From Phoebastria nigripes (lineage: Eukaryota; Chordata; Aves; Procellariiformes; Diomedeidae), in the NCBI GenBank assembly GCA_035582835.1, contig JAYKAV010003358.1, positions 215,065-279,064 on the forward strand: a stretch of DNA of 64,000 nt. Reading direction: 5' to 3'. Both the position numbers and the translations under genes were made by a program. Under the pieces are notes generated by a model, which searched no databases, was not told the DNA's origin, and saw only the letters and a list, made by a program, of their open reading frames with translations. This document shows positions 26,413-37,650 of the stretch, piece after piece. Every line of letters begins with the position of its first letter. Position 1 is the first letter of the stretch.

Positions 26413-28309
26413 ATGACTTGATCTATGTTCTATCATGTAGGAATCCAAAAAATTGTGGTATGGTTATATTTAATCTGTCTGGGCTCATATTTTTAAATGC
26501 TCAGGCAATCTGCATATCTGCACACNTTCATTTTAAATCTACTTATGTCATGGTGGAAATATTTTTACTACACAGTAGCATTCATGCTGTCAGTGTACTT
26601 CCACGCACAGCAAAATTTCCCTCTTGGCTCATCTCTATTCATAAACAAATGTCATGGAGAAGTTAATACTCTGCAGTTTTAGAGAATCTACTGTATCATG
26701 CCTCAAACCAGCAATGAAAAAAGATACATATTTTGCAAAACTTACTTGCATGGTAAGCATTATTTGTACTTTATAGCAACATATAAAAAAATCATCATTT
26801 ACATGGGTAAATTATCCAGGCCTTCTGCTGTGTTGTAGCTAAATAACTCTGTGTTCGGAAGTGGGCTTCATTCTTACCTCTATTCTGGAAGCGCACTGTT
26901 TAAAACACTGATAGCATCTAGAAATGCGTAACTTTCGGTTTCCTTTTCGTGTAATCATTATCTTTTAACTTAAAATCAAATTTATACCAAAAAATTGCAA
27001 TCCAGGTGCTTTCTGAGGCGGAGCGATGTTAGATCTCAAAACCATGGCCTAAACACCAAAGCAGTGGTCATTCAGCTTTAGGATGGGATCTAGAACATGC
27101 CTGGGAGAGGTAAAACGCACACGTGGCAAAGCTGCTCAGAAAAGTCAAAGCAGGAGCTCAGCCATCAACATGTCCACCCTGTTGCCTATCCATAGCAGAT
27201 CTGGATAAGAGCAGATCAGATAATTCATGGCTAAGGACGGCAGTTGATGGTAGCACCAACCAAGTAAGGGCTAGAACTGAGCGATATACCTTATTATATG
27301 AAGGTACAACTCTCATCAGCTGTTCATCTGATAAGGGACAATGTAAAGAACTGCCCTAAATATCAAGGACTGTGATAAGGTGTGTCATACATTTTGCCNA
27401 AAAAAGTCTGCAGAAAGCCAATAAGCAATTAGCAGAGCCCTTTCTAAGAACAGGTCTTTCATGTGAGTCAAAGTTGCTGGTCCTTTGACAGAATCTTATG
27501 AAAAAGGGGAGGAAGTGGACCAAGAACATTACTTGATGTACCATCATGAACAGAGAAAGAAAGAAGATACAGCTCCAAGGAAGAGCATGAAGTCCTTTTT
27601 ATTACAAAAGCTTGCAGTGCCATGATGTGCATCTGCAAGGTGACTCCAGGGAAGATCTCCATTTTTCTGAGAGAGTAGCTGTCACCTAGCAGAGGCCTTT
27701 TTCTGCACTCTAGTGAGATACCAGCACGAAATACAAACTGGAAGCNATACAAAAATCCTCAGAATGGATGCTATGAAAGCCAACAGCTATCTAAGACATA
27801 TTTCAGAGAAATCACAAATTAACAATCAAATGGTGAGGTTCCAATGTGCTACTTTGCAAAATCAGATGGAGCCATGACATTTTGTTTTTGCTCAAGGCAA
27901 GTAAACNCCATTTTAGATTTTGATGCCTGCCTCGTGCCATGGATTCATATTTAATAGAAAAGACTCAGTATGTGGTTTTCCTGTGCCTCACAAAAGAGTA
28001 TTGACAGATTTCTTTTCATGACTGCCTCCTGTACCAATTTAGAAAGATGCCCTTTAGGCTGCAGAGATTAACGGACATATCATAGATCAATGGGTAGCTT
28101 CCAGAGGCTTTATGCACAGTACACCATTGCATGTCTTAACATGTAATTTTCAGTGTGTATAGGGAGTTTACTTTGAAACAGCTGTTAGTGGTCTAACAGT
28201 TGCTTCAAAGATGTGTATCTTGCAAGTAGCCCATCCAAATGAGCGATCAGCCTCCACAGGACATACCACTTTGGTTATATGTAGGTAGACAGGACCCAGG
28301 AGTGGAAAA

Positions 28310-28510
28310 AATATAAAATGATGAATAAAAAGATGGTGAGAGGATGTTAAAGAGGAAAAAAGCAACTTGGTGGGATAGAGAATAGTGAAAGAAGAAAATG
28401 TAAGGGTAAGGATAGAGAAACTAGGAAAGAAAGATACAAAAACTAGAAGAGGAAAACGGAGAGGAAAACAGGAGACAAGTATCTGGGAAGAGGGAGAAAA
28501 GGGAATTTCT
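28310..28510 (+). repeat. Purine-rich low-complexity stretch
   Basis: About 200 bases are made up mostly of GA-rich words such as GAAAGAAGAAAATG and GGAGAGGAAAACAGGAGA. There is no regular unit. Confidence 0.6.
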
Positions 28511-29329
28511 TCTTACTGTTAGAAATAATGACTTGTGAGATAGACCAGAGGTTCTGCCTCAGACACAGCTGGTACATGTGATGGGAAACCAATAGTAAAT
28601 ATTACGCCAAAGGGTTTTGGCTGACAAAGGGGTATAACCTGGGACACAGCATTATATAGTAGTCCAGGACTTGTAGATCAGTTACCCTGGCAGCTCTGCT
28701 GCACTTGCACAACAGCTTGCTGGAGCTCTTCCCAATATGCTGGCTATTATTTCTGAGCTAGAACTGTGAACCTTGTCTCACTGCGCAGAAATAATCTACT
28801 GGGAACTGTGGGCCAAGTATTACAGAGTCTTTCTCTAGCTCAGTGGGACACAACTAACATTTGATAGAAAAAATAGTACTAGATAGAGTCCACATGTGTT
28901 TCTTTTGCTCATTTCCCCTCCTCCACTCATCCATAAATCAATGTGCTAATTGCCTCCACACAATTGGCTGAGAGAGAAATGTGGTTGCTCACTGTTTCGT
29001 AATTTTAGACTGTAACAAGCTGTTTATTCATGTGCTTTAGGCATGGTAGTGCAGTTGTAGCTCTTCCTTTGTGCCTGCTGCCCTCAGTGAACGGGGTGCA
29101 AGGTAAACATTTATCAGATCGTTTTGGAGGATTCCTGTCAGAATTGTGCTGCACAGAAGGGATGTCTACCCATGGCCTGAAAGCAAAGGAGGTTGGACAT
29201 GAAATGTCTGTGCCTCCAGTGGTGCCAGTGCAAGTACCATTGTAAGGCTCAGACTGATCAGGTCCCTGTCAAGTAACTCCACAGGATTTCCTGTGCAGGT
29301 TCCAGTGGTTGGTTGGTTTGTTTGTTTTC

Positions 29330-29354
29330 TTTTTTTTTTTTTTTTTTTTTTTTT
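29330..29354. repeat. 25-base T homopolymer
   Basis: An uninterrupted T run is preceded by GGTTGGTTGGTTTGTTTG. It could be a poly(A) tail read from the minus strand, but no source gene is recognised next to it. Confidence 0.7.
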
Positions 29355-30994
29355 CCTGGTGGGCTCATGGCCATATTCTTCAGTGTCACGTTCAGTCACT
29401 GCACTTGTGGTCTGGTCCGGAGAGGCAGCTGCCATTCCATGGCTCTCTTCACAAGGGCTGGAGTTCCCATGATTGGAGAAAATGTTATCCTTCCAACAGA
29501 CCCATCATGTATTTTCATGTAGTAGCCACTACATAATTCTTTGGGAACTGGGTTCCTGTTTACCATGCCCTATATTTTCAGTCTGGGAACTCTTTGTTTC
29601 TGTTTTTACTCAAGAGATTTATTTAGTAGGTCCCTGAATGCATTGCATTTTAGCTTAAATGAATTGTTCATCCCTTATCTTGCCTATAAAAATATATCCT
29701 TGTCATGTCAAGACACAAACCTCTAATGACCTAATCTAGAAACGCAATCCAAAACCTCATACTGAGGAAATTTGATGCAAAACGCCAATTGGAGAGTCTT
29801 TTATCCTCCTGTCTCACACATCTCTAAACAAGCTCCGAGTGGCTGGGCCACATAACTATAGCTAGATATAGTTTTGCAAAACCTCAGAATCTTTTAGAAC
29901 AACAACATATGATTACAAAATGGTGGATTGAGATCACAAATAGTCTTGAGCCAAAATCTTGGCATAAAACTTTGCTTTCTGTCCTACAGAACACTGTAGG
30001 AAGAAAGCAACATTTGAACAAAAAGTGAGACAAAAATCTTTTAATCCAAAGTGCTATGCATTCTGAGAGATGTTCTGGAAATTTGCTTTTGATTCTGTGA
30101 TGCTGACACTAACATTGTTTTATAGCTCGTAGAAGCATGGTGTTCCATGTGCTAACAAAAGGTGATATAACCATGGCAGTCTATGCATCAAGCATTAAAA
30201 TCAGTGCCATTGTACCGGTTTACATCAGTGGAAAGTGCCTTGAGATGTTCTGTTGTCTGTAACATACATGTTGGATTTAGCCATTGGAGACAGTAGCTCA
30301 CAGACTAAACTAGCTACTGATATGAGATACCATGTAAAGCATGAAATCTTGAGAATTGCTTTACTTTATATGAACTGAAATATTCATTTCATGGATCTAT
30401 TTCCTCCTCAAGCAATCTTCTCTTAAAAATTTTTTACCCCCTGCCTGTTCTGCCAAGGTACAAAAGTACTTATTAAACAATGTGTACAGCAAACATGGCA
30501 TTGCTTGAAAAATGCTTGCTCAGTGAACATGCTACTTTCAATTACAGAGAGTTCAAGCAAGCCTTGGTCTTTTGAAGTATTGCACACCATTTTCCATGCC
30601 ATGAAGAGGCATAGTGGTGTTACCTGAAAAAATCTCTCCTTTATATTCAGCCAGCATTTTAGGCAGCATTTTAGAGCCTGGGGGAGATTATTGCTCATGA
30701 TTGCTGTTCATAAAGTTCATAGCAGGTCTCCTTTTTTCTGTAAAGAATGCTATTTCCCCCCTCCCCTTTCTTCCAGATTGTTGTATTTTGTAGGAAACTC
30801 TGGAGCAATTTACATGCCTTTTGGGTCATGCAAGAAATTTTCTAGTCATCTGAGCAACTGGATGGAAGTTAAGTGTTCTCCAGTTCAGACAGACGGTCTT
30901 GTTTAGCTGTCACATTTTAACTGTGTAGCTTACCAAGGATTTGTAATTCTCTTCAGAACTAGTGCTAATATTTTGAACTTCTACAGAATCTTCC

Positions 30995-31120
30995 TATTGA
31001 ACTCTCAAAGCTCTTCACAAACATGATTGAATTTAGCCTCATATCAGCTCCACTGAGTAGATCACTATTCTCATCTTCAAGATGGAAAAGCTGAGACACG
31101 AGGAGTAAGGCCAGATATCT
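30995..31120. mobile_element. MIR-like ancient SINE fragment
   Basis: The order CTCTCAAAGCTCTTCACAAA, then CTATTCTCATCTTCAAGATG, then GAAAAGCTGAGACACGAGGA follows the amniote MIR core. The core reads roughly CTCAAAGCGCTTTACAAA ... CCCATTTTACAGATGGGGAAACTGAGGCACAG ... AGGCCAG. It is degraded, as expected for a relic older than birds. Confidence 0.75.
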
Positions 31121-32479
31121 AAATGAGATATCTGACATCAGGCAATGCAGTTCCTGTTCAGACATGCTGGTAACAACTTATGCATAAGAATCTCACTAAA
31201 TTTTGTAAATGCTACTTCAGCTGTTATTGTTGCTATTATTATTGATGGTAAGTATCCAAGAAGCAAGGAAAACTGAAATGGCAGCTGGTGAAGCACAAGC
31301 CTGACAAATTTTGAAAGGTGACAACATTGTGGGTGAAAGCAAAAAGTTGTAGGAGAGGCGAGTCTGGAAGGCAGCTGAGTGGTCAAAAATGAGGGCATGA
31401 GCCATCCAGACATTGGCAGGACATTGAGATTAGTATCACTACGTTCAACAGCTACCCANCCAAATCAGAAGCCTGTACACGTTGAGCTGCATCAGATGTC
31501 TGCTGTTGGGATGACAGTGAACCAGCATCTTTCTGGTTTGAAGATGGTGGGGGGAAAGGAGAGATCCTTGGTCTTACTTTTTCCATAACCCCATATATTG
31601 CTATTAACATGAAACCCTGTTGGTAAACACAGTGCCACAGTGGTAGTTACTGCAAACAAGAAGGTGTTTACTCAGGGAACAACAATGGCACAAGAGATCA
31701 CAAAGCAAAAAGGACCATCTTCCTAAAGGGATGCAGAGTAAATCTCTTTCTGTATTTGCTTAGCTTCATTATTAGCTATGGACATGGTACACTGCACTTC
31801 CAAAGTGGTGCTCAAAGAGCATCCTCACGACAGAGGTAACACTAAACAATTGAAGAATAACAACCATAGCACTTTAGAAGGGGGAACTAGAGGGCCATCA
31901 CCTCAAAGATATAGGTCAAATTCTGAAGAGAGAAAAAAATGAAAGGAATGGAAAATGCTGTAAAAAAAACAGTGTAGATTTGCTAAAAATGGATCATGCA
32001 AGACTGTATTTTTATAAGACAATATAATCTAAATGAAGCAAAATACCGCAGAGCTAAGCTTCAATGAGGAACGTAATGGAGTATTACAGAGTTACTGTCA
32101 TTCTGGTTGGTCATTTGCACAAAAATGATAAGGTGGATAAGAAACTGGGTAAGAAAGAGGCAGATGTGGGGACATATCAAAAAAAAGAGGGAGATTCCTG
32201 AGTCCTTTCACAGTCTTCCACCTGTTCTAAGCTGGAAGCTTATCATTTGGAAATAGCAGACAGAGAAGATTTGGTGATCACAGAATGACTGTAACATGCC
32301 AAATGATGTAGTCATGGAAGAAGAAAATATGAACCTGGACTTGGTTATTGGTTTGCTTTTTGATAAAAAATCAACTGCACCTAGAGATACTGGGTTAAAG
32401 GTTCAACTAGTGTCTGTGTGAGACAGAACGTCTTTTTATTTGTTCTGAACCCACCAGTTGTTGGTCTCATCTGATACCT
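31121..32479 (+). other. Intronic DNA without recognised genes
   Basis: Nothing coding or repetitive stands out between the MIR-like relic and the antisense LINE relic. Short open frames on both strands lack homology that I recognise. Confidence 0.6.
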
Positions 32480-32910
32480 TCTGGGTATTATGAGAGACAG
32501 TGATCATTCCTCATTTGCCTTTTCCACGCAGCCTGTGATTTCATAGATCCATTGTCAACTCCGTCCACAATCATTTCTTTTGCAGGCTTGTCCTGGTGTA
32601 TGCCTTCTTGCACTGCCTCTAACTCTCCTCATCACCCCTGTCACCTTTATACTGAACTCTTCTGAGAAGACAGAATCAGAATTGCATGCAATGCCCAAGA
32701 TGTAGGGAGGTGATGTATTTTGACAGCACTTCTCTGTTTTCTTTTCCTAAATATATCCTAATATTTGCTTTGCTTTTTTGACCATAATGTTCACAGAGCT
32801 AATGTTTTCACAGAAATATCCATTATAACTCCAAGATCTATTTCCCAAATTATACAGGTTACTTCAGAACCCATCACTGTATATATAAATGCCTATTAAA
32901 ACACTGATCT
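32480..32910 (-). mobile_element. Ancient CR1/L3-like LINE 3' relic, antisense
   Basis: On the + strand, the region 32660-32900 reads GCAATGCCCAAGATGTAG ... TCCTAATATTTGCTTTGC ... TTTTTTGACCATAATG ... GAGCTAATGTTTTCA ... ATCCATTATAACTCCAAGAT ... AACCCATCACTGTATATA. This follows, phrase by phrase, the antisense 3' region of sauropsid/mammalian CR1-L3 LINEs (for example CTGTTTGCCTTTTTGACCG, then CCACTATGACTCCAAGATCT). It is diverged but clearly collinear. The left boundary is uncertain. Confidence 0.82.
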
Positions 32911-35900
32911 ATGTGTACAAAAAAAATAATAAAAATGATAACTCTCTAGTCCCCAGAAGTGGAAAGTGACAGAAATCCAGCCAAAGAACATGCTGCTTTG
33001 ATTCTTTCCTGACCCACAGCTGTCATGAGAAAAATGACTATGTCTCTCCAGATTTCAGCCATCCTATCTGAAATTGGTATTTGTAATCATCTCTCTAAAG
33101 AGAGTCGTTGCACTGCACCTGAAAGTCACTCTGGAGAATTATTTGGAGATATGATAGAAAAGGAAACAAGTTTGATACTATTGCTTAAACAAGTGATCTA
33201 ACTCACATGTTATCAGTCTTTTGTATTACAATGGAATTCTGAGGTGATCTGAGATACTGGTGAGTGGAGAGAAGACATTTTGCACTGAAGATGTCAGTAC
33301 TACCAGCTGTGTCCTTCCTTGTGCAGTTTGTGCTTACGTGCACGCACACACACTTGCATGACCTCTCTGAAGTTTACTGACACTAGTAGCAATTAGATGT
33401 GCATGGCTCTGATACTGGGGGGACTCATATCACAGCAGAGGGAATCAATTAGAGGAAAGTTATCTGCAACTCGCATAAGGGATCCAGCAGTGCTTTTCAT
33501 ATTCCTGTCACACTCTGGTTCTGTGGCTGAAGAAGAGAGATCATGAGAACCTGTAGATTCGTGATCTGCTCTAAGAAAACTTGCATTGCTTGTATCTGCA
33601 GCCAATCTTGTATTCTCAGCTGTATGAGATACTGAGGGTGGGCCATTTTTCTTAACATCAACAGCTAGTCATAGGTTCACTGCTGGAGGCGAAGGTGACA
33701 CCAAGCTCTTTGTCACAAATTACAGCGTCTCTAGTGTACATTTTCCTTCCATATTTTACTTCTCTTCCCATGCATGTTCTCTTTAACTAGCTTTCCCATT
33801 CTTCCTTTACTATCTTTCCTAGACTTCTTGTGTTTTCTGGCATTCTTCCAATGTACTCTATATGGCTTTAAAAAATCTTTTTATAAATCCTTTGAACTAA
33901 GCTGTTGACCTTAATCTCTTACTCTTCTGGTTATGAGATGGTATGTTCCTATCTGCAGTGACAGTCCATCCTACCATCTTTAGCTGTAAAGATGGTGAAC
34001 TCATGACAAAAAAGCCAAGAGCTACAAAATGTTTTGAAGATCAGCCAGGTCACAGGGACAATCTATATAAAATCTTTTCCTACTTCCATCCCAGATTGAC
34101 CACTCTTTCTTTCCTTAACATCTCTTAACACCAGAAGAAGATGGAACATTTGGACAGTTCAAACAAACAGTGTCAGCATTTTAAGTGGATGAGTTAGACA
34201 GATCAAGAGCCAAGATGAAAATTGCAGTTTATACCACTTTGTCATTTTATTAAAGTTATCATTCAAATCTTGGCAGAGCCAACATCTGGAACAATATCTA
34301 TTTTGATGTGACATAAATTGTCACCATAAGGAATACGACAGAATGATCTGCAACCAGAGAGTAATGATTTCTGAGATGGATAACTAACATTTCTTGAGAA
34401 TTCAGTCGATTAAGAAGTGTGATGGATTATTTGATCACACCAGTTAAATTACTGAAACAAATAGTAATGGAACAGTATGAGATGCAGATGTGATGAAAAA
34501 TCTTTTGAGCCATAATTTTAGAGATGTAAATCCTGAACTATTTCCAGAGGCAGTTATTTCACTGAAATAACAGGACATTTCTTGAGTGAGGACAGAATAA
34601 AAAAAAACTGAAAAACAAATTGGCAGTCTGGCACAAAAGTTTCTAAACTAAGGTTACTGCCTCTACATTTCATTTGCAAAATACAGCAAGCCTTTTAAGC
34701 CTATAAAACTACATTTATTTTCATTTGGATTGGCAGAGCCAGACAGATAGACAAGACAGCATAGACACAAGAACCAGGCTCTGCATGAACAGAAAAACAT
34801 CCTAAAGTCACAATAAGATCTAGGTTCAACCCTTGGCTTTCCCAGAGATTTCCTTCTGTAACATTGGACAAACCACTTCATTTGCCTGAGCCTCCCTTTC
34901 TTATCCATGCAAAACAAAGGCTGTCATGCTGTGCTTTTTAGTGCTTAGTATGATGAGGCTCGTACATGAGTTGTGGTCATTGGTGAAAATGTCAATATTG
35001 GGGATACCGAGAGTTTTGCCAATACAGCAATAATACAGATAGAGAGCACATGTAAATTGGACTGCAAAAATGTACAGCCAGGATATATTCTAAGAGTATG
35101 GAGACTTCCAAGTGAACTCTGATCAGAGGTGTTAGGTTTACACATCTCTACTGATATCAGACCCCAGCTGGCTCAGAAAATGTTGCCAACTTTCTGCTGT
35201 TATTTGGTTAAACCAGAAGAAGAGTAAGTCTCTTAGGGGTTATTAATAGTTTTATGTAATAGTAACAGAAAGTAACTTTTCCTGCTTTAGTTTGTAAGAG
35301 ATTTTCCAGCATAAAGCTTCTACTAATAATAATGTCTTCTCATCACTGGCAAAGCTTTTCTGTAATGCCTTAGGGATGTGCACTAGCAGTTACCTGCAGG
35401 AAAACCTCCCTGCTAGCGCTGAGGAGCCGATCCCAAAAGCCAAGTGAGAGAGGTCAAATCTGGGAAGAAATAGAAAAGGGCAATCCCAGCATTAAACTGT
35501 TCATGATACTTTGATCTTCTCAGTGAGACGCAGTGATGGGGAGATAATGGACAATAAACATTTCAGGGCAGCTGGAGTATATCAGGTCTGCCACAGGTNA
35601 AGGATTTAGTCTGCTACTCCAAAAATGACATGGCTGCAGCAGAAAGTATAAGGGGAGTTGTAAGGTATTGAACTGATTTAAACTTATCTGGTCATCGATG
35701 ACAAATAGGGAGTTGTTAAGAGAAAAAAAGAAAGGGGGAGAAAAAAAAAGAAAGAGAAGCCAGAAAGAGTAACAGGTTAACACCATTATTATTCCAAGAA
35801 AAAACACATTACTAACGTGAAAGCCAGGGCAGTATTCTTTTGGAAGGCTTTCACAGGGAACCCTAAAGATTATACACAGGTTAATATAGATATATTGCCC

Positions 35901-37439
35901 TTAGAAATTATATGGTTCCAACTAGATTTCTAATACTTAACATGCAAAACAGAGTCTTTTAGTATCGGTAACGTGTTCCCACTTCCTCCAAAAATAACCC
36001 TGTAACCCTGTTCCATCCCAGCAAAACTCTTGCATAGGTCTAGTGCTTATTAAAAAATACTGATATTGAGCAAATTATGTATAAAGCTGCTTAAGATTAT
36101 TTTCTATAAATAGNGCATTGCTAAGCACTATTTCAGCTTCAAATTGCTGGTTTTGGAGCAGGAATTGCTAGGTGAAATTCTGTGTACAGACTGAACAGTT
36201 GCAGCACAGTCCCTTTGGCATTAAGATCTGTGAGCTCCTAAATGCGCACAGTTAGTTTACCTGTCTTATGCTCCTGAGGCATATGATTTCTTTGACTATT
36301 CATAAAATAACTGTTTCCTCCCTGGAAATGTTGATAGATACCAAATGTTTCATACTTTTTAGCACAAATAATGATTTGTCCTTAAATTTGTCCTAAAAAT
36401 GTTTCTGATTAATTCCCATATTTAGAACCTATTGATCATCCCAGCCAAGGAGTGGAGATAGTATCATGCGTATTAGATCACCAGTCTCACATCACTGAGT
36501 AGTGAAAAAACAAATAACTGGACAACATAGAAATAATTCCTAGGCTGCAGTTCAGTGAACAGCTTTAATGAATGTACTCAAATACTGAGCAGTTCAGAAA
36601 TCAAGAATAAATCAGAGAAAGAAAAGACGGTTTAACTTATTGGGTGCTATATTTGTGGTGAACATTTCCACCAGCTGTAGCGAGTACGTTTCTGTCATGA
36701 GGCTGACGCTGTCCCTTTTGCATTCTGCTCACCACCTTTCCTGATGCCCAGGAGCCTCTTCTTAATTCCTTCTCTGTTGCTGCAGCTCCTAAAATTGCTT
36801 TATGTCTTTTATGCTGTCATATTTACTTGCACTAAAAGGTACTGCAAACCAATTTACAGTTATGTATAGCATCACTTTTTACATGTCACCATATTAAAGA
36901 GCCTTGTAGCATTTCCATTTTAAACCCTTATTTCAGCTTTTATAAATCCTGCCTGCTTCTAATTACGTCAGGCTGAAGACAACAGTGTAAATGTTAACCC
37001 CACAGACTGATTTACAGGGAATGGTAGGCGTCTATTTATTTTAAAATATGAGGCATCAGAAAAGGCAGTGATTTTGATAGTCTCTTTTTTTAATACTAGG
37101 CTTTAATTCACAAGAGAACACAAAAGCTCTGATTATTTACCTTGTAATGGGAGATAAGTTGAGTGGAATTAATGGAACTACAGTATTAAGAAATAGAAGG
37201 AACTGGATAAAATTTGTCAAGGGTTGTCTTTTTTACATTGTCCTTTACATGAGAACACAAGGGATTACTTGAANAGATTCAGAGCTGATACATAGAACAA
37301 AGAAAAATATTTTTTTCTTTATAAAGTATACGATCAGTGACTGCTCTGGGGGTTAATCAAGGCAAACCTTGTGGCTGAATTACAAATAAGAGCTATCGAT
37401 CTCATGGTATATTAGAAGCAACAATTGCTTTACAGAGTA
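32911..37439 (+). other. Intronic DNA without recognised genes
   Basis: No exon is seen. Contents: a short CA-rich patch at about 33340-33354, the hairpin at 33973-33996, a purine tract at about 35719-35760, and an AT-rich, low-repeat stretch at about 36700-37080 that may be conserved non-coding DNA. Confidence 0.6.
33973..33996. repeat. Perfect 10-bp stem, 4-base loop hairpin
   Basis: ACCATCTTTA (33973-33982) and TAAAGATGGT (33987-33996) are perfect reverse complements around the loop GCTG. The flanks do not extend the stem beyond one possible G-U pair. Confidence 0.85.
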
Positions 37440-37650
37440 TGGGTCATGGCTGTTGGGTCGTACCCTGTTTGGATGACAGTAACAGTGGGGTATGGCAGGG
37501 TTCTGTCCTGGGACTTGTCCTGTTTAACATCTGTATCAGCGTCCTGGAGGAAGCAACAGAAGGCACTTCTGTGAGGTTTGCAGATGACACCAAACTGGGG
37601 GGGGCCAGTCGATAGGCAGGAGGGCAGGCTTGAGAGACAGGCCAGCATGG
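37440..37650 (+). mobile_element. CR1 LINE fragment, reverse-transcriptase region
   Basis: From 37481 an open frame of 44 codons ends at TAG (37613-37615). It contains [12 protein letters not shown] and, at codons 33-40, FADDTKLG. These are the hallmark reverse-transcriptase motifs of avian CR1; FADD is the catalytic box. The DNA is collinear with the CR1 consensus (CAGGGTTCTGTCCTGGG ... GTTTGCAGATGACACCAAAC). It is a 5'- and 3'-truncated fragment in sense with SMYD3, younger than the L3-like relics, and non-functional. Confidence 0.9.

Larger units (their letters stand above)
20301..30994 (+). other. Intronic DNA without recognised genes
   Basis: Nothing coding can be supported. Contents: a 16-base A run (20477-20492), a GTA/AAT compound microsatellite (21071-21128), a possible ancient repeat (about 22868-22975), an AT-rich stretch that reads like conserved non-coding DNA (about 24050-25560), a 12-base tandem pair (26389-26412), a purine-rich stretch (about 28310-28510) and a 25-base T run (29330-29354). 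Confidence 0.65.

Noticed and set aside
29166..29435. Possible processed pseudogene with a poly(A) tail on the minus strand (25-base T run)
   Set aside because: No source gene is recognised next to the tail and no target duplication was seen. The Lys run in the minus-strand frame is just the homopolymer.
34826..34840. GGTTCAACCCTTGG resembling a tRNA B box
   Set aside because: No matching A box, acceptor stem or cloverleaf can be drawn around it.
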